Source: Streptomyces sp. B21-105
GTDB lineage: Bacteria; Actinomycetota; Actinomycetes; Streptomycetales; Streptomycetaceae
Assembly: GCF_036898465.1 (NCBI RefSeq)
Contig: NZ_JARUMJ010000001.1
Location: 8,246,001-8,310,000 of the forward strand
Length of the DNA stretch: 64,000 nt
Direction: 5' to 3'
The notes under the pieces were generated by a model, which was given only the letters and a program-made list of their open reading frames with translations, was not told where the DNA came from and did no database searches. Of this stretch, positions 59,264 to 64,000 are shown one piece after another (position 1 is the stretch's first letter; every line of letters starts with the position of its first letter). The translations under genes were made by a program, and so were the position numbers.

Positions 59264-60967
59264 ATGCGACATTTCCCTGAGGCAGATCCGGGACGTCCCG
59301 ACATCCGGTCGCCCCGCAGATATCTCCTGTGGCTGGCACTCGAGCAGCGTGCCCCGGCCCTCGGGGCCCTCGCCTACGGCGTGGTGTGCACGCTGGCCCA
59401 GGCGCTGGTCCCGCTCGCCCTTGGCAAGGGCATCGACGAAGGGCTCGTCCACCGCGACGAGCGGGCGCTGCTGTGGTGGGGCTCGGCCATCCTCGCCCTG
59501 GGGGTGCTGCAGGCGATCACCGGCACGCTCCGGGACCGCTGTTCGCTGACGAACCGGCTCGGAGCCTCGTACCGGACGATGCAACTGGTCACCGGCAAGG
59601 CCGTCGACCTCGGGGTCGAACTGCCCCGGCGTGTCTCGACCGGGTCCGTCGTCAGCGTGGGCACCACCGACCTCACCCGGATCGGCGCCGCGCTCGAGAG
59701 CACCGCACGGGGCAGCGGCGCCGTGGTGTCCATCGTCATGGTCGCCGCCCTCATGCTGACCCAGTCCCTGCGACTGGGGCTGATCTGCCTGGTGGGAGTA
59801 CCGCTCATCGCCTGGGCGGCAGCGCGGCTCGTACGCCTCCTGCACCGCGCCCAGCACGAACTGCGCACCGAGCAGGGCCACCTCGCCGACCTGTCCGTCG
59901 ACATCGTCAGCGGCCTTCGGGTCCTGCGCGGCATCGGCGGCGAGGACGTCTTCTCCTCCCGCTATCGCGACCAGTCCCAGCGCGTGCGCGCCCTGGGCGT
60001 ACGGGTGGCGTCCGTCGAGGGCCGGGTCGCCGCGGGACGTCTGCTGCTGCCCGGCCTGCTCACCACCGCCATCGTCTGGCAGGGGGCCGAACTGGTCGCG
60101 GGCGGCACGATGAGCGCCGGCGCACTCGTCGCCTTCTACGGGTACGCCGTGTTCCTCGCCGAACAGTTACGCCGCGCCACCGGCATGCTCGATCAGCTGA
60201 CCCGAGGCGCCGTCTCCGCCGAGCACGTCACCGGGTTCCTCGCACTCGACCGACACCTGCACGACGGCCCGCTCCCCGCCCCCGCGGGGGACGGCACGCT
60301 GCACGATCCCGACACCAAGATCACCCTTCCCGGGGGCGGCCTCACCGCGGTGGCCTGCGCCGTCGCCGCCGACGCGCTCCCCATCGCCGAACGGCTCGGC
60401 CGCTACACGGAGTCGTCCGGGACGGCCTTGGACGGTGTCCCGCTGCGCGAACTCTCCCTGAACGAAGTCCGCCGGAACATCCTGATCGTCGACCACGGCT
60501 CCCGGCTGTTCGCGGGCACCCTGCGCGACCAACTCGACCCGCACGGTACAGCCGCCACCGCCCCCGACCGGCTGCGCCACGCTCTGGACGCCGCCTGCGC
60601 GCGCGACGTCGTCGACGCCCTGCCCGACGGCCTGGACCAGCAGATCACCGGAAGCGGCGACTTCTCCGGCGGACAACTCCAACGTCTCGTACTGGTACGG
60701 GCGTTGCTCATGGATCCCGAGGTGCTGATCCTGATCGAGCCGACCAGCGCCCTGGACGCACACACGGAGGGCCGTATCGCCGAGCGTCTCGGCGGCTACC
60801 GCGCCGGCCGGTCCACCGTCGTCTTCACCACCAGCCCCGCCCTGCTCGGCCGGGCCGACCACGTCGTCCACGTGGAGGACGGCGCGGCGACCGCCACGGG
60901 CCGGCACGACGAACTGATCACCGACGTCCGTTACCGCGCCACCGTCACCCGAGAGGCGGCGGTGTGA
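59264..60967 (+). CDS. ABC exporter half-transporter with degenerate ATPase motifs
   Basis: 567 residues from the ATG at 59264; an upstream start adds 16. Six membrane helices lie in about residues 20-300 (YLLWLALEQRAPALGALAYGVVCTLAQALVPLALGKGID and following). The nucleotide domain is unusual: where Walker A should be it reads ITLPGGGLTAVACAVAADAL, with no GKS/T, and Walker B is LILIEPTSALD with Ile in place of Asp. The signature FSGGQLQRLVLVRAL is intact. The next gene overlaps by 4 bases and carries the missing motifs. The pair should form a heterodimer with one working ATP site. Cargo unknown. Confidence 0.9.
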   Translation: MRHFPEADPGRPDIRSPRRYLLWLALEQRAPALGALAYGVVCTLAQALVPLALGKGIDEGLVHRDERALLWWGSAILALGVLQAITGTLRDRCSLTNRLGASYRTMQLVTGKAVDLGVELPRRVSTGSVVSVGTTDLTRIGAALESTARGSGAVVSIVMVAALMLTQSLRLGLICLVGVPLIAWAAARLVRLLHRAQHELRTEQGHLADLSVDIVSGLRVLRGIGGEDVFSSRYRDQSQRVRALGVRVASVEGRVAAGRLLLPGLLTTAIVWQGAELVAGGTMSAGALVAFYGYAVFLAEQLRRATGMLDQLTRGAVSAEHVTGFLALDRHLHDGPLPAPAGDGTLHDPDTKITLPGGGLTAVACAVAADALPIAERLGRYTESSGTALDGVPLRELSLNEVRRNILIVDHGSRLFAGTLRDQLDPHGTAATAPDRLRHALDAACARDVVDALPDGLDQQITGSGDFSGGQLQRLVLVRALLMDPEVLILIEPTSALDAHTEGRIAERLGGYRAGRSTVVFTTSPALLGRADHVVHVEDGAATATGRHDELITDVRYRATVTREAAV

Positions 60968-62805
60968 CCACCACGGCCACGACGACGACCACCACCAGGG
61001 CCGGCGCCGATGCGGGCCGCCGCCCCCTGCCCGTAGCGACCAGCGTCGAAGTGCGCTCCCACGCACGGCGACTGATGCTGCGTCACCCACGGGAGCTCCT
61101 CGGCTCCCTGCTTCTGCACTGCCTCGCCACGGCCGCCGGCCTCGTCGCCCCCCAACTGCTCGGCCGTCTCGTCGAGAACGCGGGCCGCGGCGCCGACGAC
61201 ATCGGACGGTTCGCCCTGGGGATCTGCGCCGCCGTCACCCTTCAGGCCGCCCTGACCGGCTACGCGATCCGGGCGTCGCTGCGCCTCGGCGAGAAGGTCC
61301 TCGCCCGGCTGCGGGAGGAGTTCATCGACCGGGCGCTGTCGCTCCCCCTTCCCCTCGTCGAGCGCATCGGACCGGGGGAGCTGCTCACGCGCACCACGCG
61401 CGACGTCGACGTCCTCGCCACCACCGTCCAACTCGCTGTCCCCGACACCCTCGTGGCCGGGGCGACGATCGCACTGACCCTCGGCGCCCTCCTCCTGACC
61501 GCCCCCGTGCTCGCGCTGCCGTGTCTGATCGCGGTGCCGGTGCTGTGGGTGTCCACCCGCTGGTACCTGCGCCGGGCACGATCGGGCTATCTGCGCGCGA
61601 ACGCCTCCTACGCGCGGCTGACGGACGGGCTCAGCGAAACGGTCGACGGCGCACGCACCGTCGACGCGCTGCGCCTGGGCGAGCGACGGCTGCAGCGCGT
61701 CGCCGAGGACATCGCGGAGTCGTACGCGGCCGAGCGCCGGACCCTGCGTCTGCGCAGCGTCTACCTGCCCGTCGCGGACACCGGGTACGCCCTGCCCGTG
61801 GTCGCCACCCTGCTCGTCGGCGGACTTCTGTACCTGCGCGGACACGTCTCCCTCGCCGAGGTCACGGCGGCCTGCCTCTACGTGCAGCAACTCACCGGGC
61901 CGGTGGACCGGTTCCTGTTCTGGATGGACGAACTCCAGGTCGGCGGCGCCTCCCTGGCCCGCATCCTCGGTGTGCGGCCTCCCGACGCCCGCCGGCGCCC
62001 GGCGCAGCCCGCCGCGGACGCCGAGGCGCCGGCCGGCGGTGACCTCGTCACCGAGGGGGTCCGGTACGCGTACCGGGCCGGACACGACGTGCTGCACGAC
62101 ATCGATCTGCGGGTCGCCGCCGGTGAACGGCTCGCCGTCGTCGGCCCGTCCGGCGCGGGCAAGAGCACACTCGGCCGTCTTCTGGCCGGCGTGCACGACC
62201 CCACGGCGGGCTCGGTCTCCCTCGGCGGCACCGCCCTCCTCGACCTCCCGCCGAGCCGACTGCGCCGGTCCGTGGCACTGGTCACCCAGGAGCACCATGT
62301 GTTCCGGGGCACGCTGCGCGACAACCTGCTGATCGCCCGGCCCGACGCGCAGGAGACCGACCTGAGACGGGCCCTCGCGGTCGTGGACGCCGAGGAGTGG
62401 AGCGCCGGTCTGGGCGGCCTGGACGCCGAAGTGGGCTCCGGAGCGGCCGCGCTCACCCCCGACCAGGCACAGCAACTCGCCCTGGCCCGCCTGGTCCTCG
62501 CCGATCCGCAGACGGTCGTCCTCGACGAGGCCACGTCCCTGCTGTCCCCCCATGCGGCACGCCGCCTGGAACGCACCCTCGCCCGCGTACTGGCCGGACG
62601 CACCGTCATCGCCATCGCGCACCGGCTGCACACGGCGCACGACGCCGACCGCATCGTCGTCATGGAGTCCGGAAGGATCAGCGAGACGGGAACCCACCAC
62701 GAACTCGTCACGCGCGACGGCCCCTACGCCCGCCTGTGGTCGACCTGGCACACGGCCGACCGCAGCGACACCCCCGCCGCGACGGCAGGCGGCACCCCGT
62801 CGTAA
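60964..62805 (+). CDS. ABC exporter half-transporter, catalytic partner
   Basis: 613 residues, GTG start overlapping the previous stop (GTGA). A Thr-rich N-terminus precedes six membrane helices (about 45-330). The nucleotide domain has Walker A VVGPSGAGKSTLGRLL, Walker B TVVLDEATSLLS with the catalytic Glu, and switch His in IAIAHRLHTAHDADR. The signature is degraded: ALTPDQAQQLALAR instead of LSGGQ. With its partner's intact SGGQ it completes one canonical ATP site. No regulator is adjacent except the decayed MerR gene. Confidence 0.92.
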   Translation: MTTTATTTTTTRAGADAGRRPLPVATSVEVRSHARRLMLRHPRELLGSLLLHCLATAAGLVAPQLLGRLVENAGRGADDIGRFALGICAAVTLQAALTGYAIRASLRLGEKVLARLREEFIDRALSLPLPLVERIGPGELLTRTTRDVDVLATTVQLAVPDTLVAGATIALTLGALLLTAPVLALPCLIAVPVLWVSTRWYLRRARSGYLRANASYARLTDGLSETVDGARTVDALRLGERRLQRVAEDIAESYAAERRTLRLRSVYLPVADTGYALPVVATLLVGGLLYLRGHVSLAEVTAACLYVQQLTGPVDRFLFWMDELQVGGASLARILGVRPPDARRRPAQPAADAEAPAGGDLVTEGVRYAYRAGHDVLHDIDLRVAAGERLAVVGPSGAGKSTLGRLLAGVHDPTAGSVSLGGTALLDLPPSRLRRSVALVTQEHHVFRGTLRDNLLIARPDAQETDLRRALAVVDAEEWSAGLGGLDAEVGSGAAALTPDQAQQLALARLVLADPQTVVLDEATSLLSPHAARRLERTLARVLAGRTVIAIAHRLHTAHDADRIVVMESGRISETGTHHELVTRDGPYARLWSTWHTADRSDTPAATAGGTPS

Positions 62806-62907
62806 CGCCGGACGGCATGACGCCCTCGGACCCCACTGCCACCCCGGTCGAGCCGGGGAAAGGGGCATGGACGTCAGCCGTAGGCCGTTGTGGCCAAACA
62901 AGGGGAG

Positions 62908-63080
62908 ATGATGATCGACTACCGCAAGGGGACCGTTCCGGTGTGGATGCTGGCGACCGGTGACGTCCAGATGCCCGCACTGTCGCGGCCAACGGCCGCA
63001 CCACGGACGTGGCGATCGAGATCGTCCGCGACAGGGACGGCTCCGTGGTCGTGTTCCCCACGCTGCCCGCCGAGGCGTAG
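62908..63080 (+). pseudogene. Possible frameshifted small gene
   Basis: After AGGGGAG, MMIDYRKGTVPVWMLATGDVQMP is read. From about 62975 another frame gives TVAANGRTTDVAIEIVRDRDGSVVVFPTLPAEA and a stop at 63080. The two parts look like one small streptomycete protein split by a frameshift. 62806-62907 and 63081-63240 show no gene. Confidence 0.4.
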
Positions 63081-63240
63081 GCGCGCCGCACTCACGGGGT
63101 GAGTGGTGGGCTCGCACCGTCATCGGCTGTTCTACGCCCGGCGACGATACGACCAGTGCCTTTCAGGGCGTACCCGAACGGGCAGAAAGCGATATGCCGT
63201 TCTGATGACCGATCAGGCGCCACATGCATAGAGTCAAGCC

Positions 63241-64000
63241 ATGGTGAGGCTGGTGACGCTGCGGGGGTACCTTCTCGAAGAGGTCCTCGCCTGGCTGCTG
63301 CGGTCCAGTGGGTACCGTCTGCTGACGGAACGGGACGACCCGGCCCGACCGCCGTGGAAGGTGTTGGAGAAACGCAAACACGGACTGGTGGTGCGGGGGC
63401 GCGGGGCCTGGCATCAGGCGGACGCTCTGGGCGAGTTCCAGTACGTGCCGCCGTTCTCACTCCCGATCCGTCTGTTCGCCGAGGCGAAGTTCACCCGCCT
63501 CAAGGTCGGTCTCCCCACCGTGCGCAACGGCCATGGTGTCGTGCATGACCTCAACGAAAACGTCGTCACCACGCTGAGCGGCGGCTCCGGACCGCGCCGC
63601 CCGAGGGTGCGCTATCACTACAGCTACGCGATCTTCTCGACGTCAGGGTTCACCCAGGATGCCCAGGAGTTCGCACTGGCCCATCAGATCTCCCTCATCG
63701 ACCTGTCGCTGCCCGACTTCCAGCCGCTGTGCGACCTGGTGAGTGTGGCGTCCGAGTCGGTCCACGACGCCATGAGTTCGATGCCGCCTAGTGAGCGGCC
63801 TACCGTGTACGAGATTCGCAACTACCTGCGTCGGCATCTGTTGGAGCTGTGGGACGAGCCCGCAGCCGAAGATCCCTCGGTGACCGATCCGCTCGACGCG
63901 TTGGCGGCGGGCCTGCACCGCCGGTCGTCGTTGGGACTCGTCCTGGGCTTTCCCGCTGCTCCGTTCGTCCTCGGGCTCGTCTCCAGAGATCTCCGTGCCT
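63241..64000 (+). CDS. Possible PD-(D/E)XK restriction-endonuclease-like protein, 3' end outside window
   Basis: 253 codons are visible from the ATG at 63241 and the frame is open to the window edge. LRGYLLEEVLAWLLRSSGYRLL resembles the start of Mrr-type nuclease domains. The core ADALGEFQY ... PIRLFAEAKF supplies Asp and the E-x-K motif (about residues 61-83), as in PD-(D/E)XK nucleases. LIDLSLPDF and YEIRNYLRRHLLELW follow. The C-terminus begins to look hydrophobic (SLGLVLGFPAAPFVLGLVS). It may be the first gene of a defence or DNA-processing operon continuing to the right. Function inferred by motif only. Confidence 0.65.
   Translation, partial: MVRLVTLRGYLLEEVLAWLLRSSGYRLLTERDDPARPPWKVLEKRKHGLVVRGRGAWHQADALGEFQYVPPFSLPIRLFAEAKFTRLKVGLPTVRNGHGVVHDLNENVVTTLSGGSGPRRPRVRYHYSYAIFSTSGFTQDAQEFALAHQISLIDLSLPDFQPLCDLVSVASESVHDAMSSMPPSERPTVYEIRNYLRRHLLELWDEPAAEDPSVTDPLDALAAGLHRRSSLGLVLGFPAAPFVLGLVSRDLRA

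Overview
The window is Streptomyces-type chromosomal DNA. Third codon positions are almost all G or C, GTG starts are common, many starts overlap the previous stop by four bases (ATGA or GTGA), and the small accessory proteins (DUF397, zinc-ribbon and short Arg-rich proteins) are of streptomycete kinds. I saw no rRNA, tRNA or CRISPR array.

1-13.9 kb is one catabolic locus. A long minus-strand operon runs ferredoxin, ferredoxin reductase, acetoacetate-decarboxylase-family protein, HpaE-like dehydrogenase, HpaD-like ring-cleavage dioxygenase, HpaG-like hydrolase and a TetR regulator. It is followed by an amino-acid/amine permease, an aldehyde dehydrogenase and a PuuD-type gamma-glutamyl hydrolase. 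A glutamine-synthetase-like ligase and a cytochrome P450 run the other way. Together they look like a gamma-glutamylation route for an amine joined to homoprotocatechuate-type meta-cleavage. Related inverted repeats (arms GTTTG/CAAAC) lie at the divergent promoters and before the permease.

13.9-16 kb holds a GAF/PAS/SpoIIE phosphatase. 16.4-28.9 kb is an accessory region: a trio resembling a type VII secretion substrate set (helical protein, long effector-like protein, lipoprotein), small hypotheticals, an endonuclease-VII-like HNH protein, a rearranged DUF397/small-gene junction, a three-gene operon (PASTA membrane protein, CoiA-like protein, EcsC/TerB-like protein), a truncated helicase and a frameshifted remnant. 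The three-gene operon is the best candidate for an undescribed, possibly defensive, system.

29-39 kb carries a Met/His-rich membrane protein with an ECF sigma factor, a CorA transporter, a methyltransferase, a two-component system divergent from an ABC ATPase/FtsX-type permease pair, and TerD. 39-46.7 kb is carbohydrate metabolism: secreted GH27 alpha-galactosidase with a lectin domain, an SGNH esterase plus pectinesterase behind a promoter with a LacI-type palindrome, and a GH65 phosphorylase preceded by a beta-phosphoglucomutase remnant.

46.9-58.6 kb is a run of regulator/enzyme pairs: a hydrolase, an SDR/TetR pair with several copies of one operator and a decayed MFS gene between them, a GH5 cellulase with a CebR-type box, an oxidoreductase/hydrolase operon divergent from a LysR gene, a beta carbonic anhydrase with a C-terminal frameshift, and a TetR divergent from a membrane hydrolase. 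58.7-64 kb holds a decayed MerR/beta-clamp gene with an intact operator, a strongly asymmetric heterodimeric ABC exporter, a probable broken small gene, and the start of a possible PD-(D/E)XK nuclease cut by the window edge.
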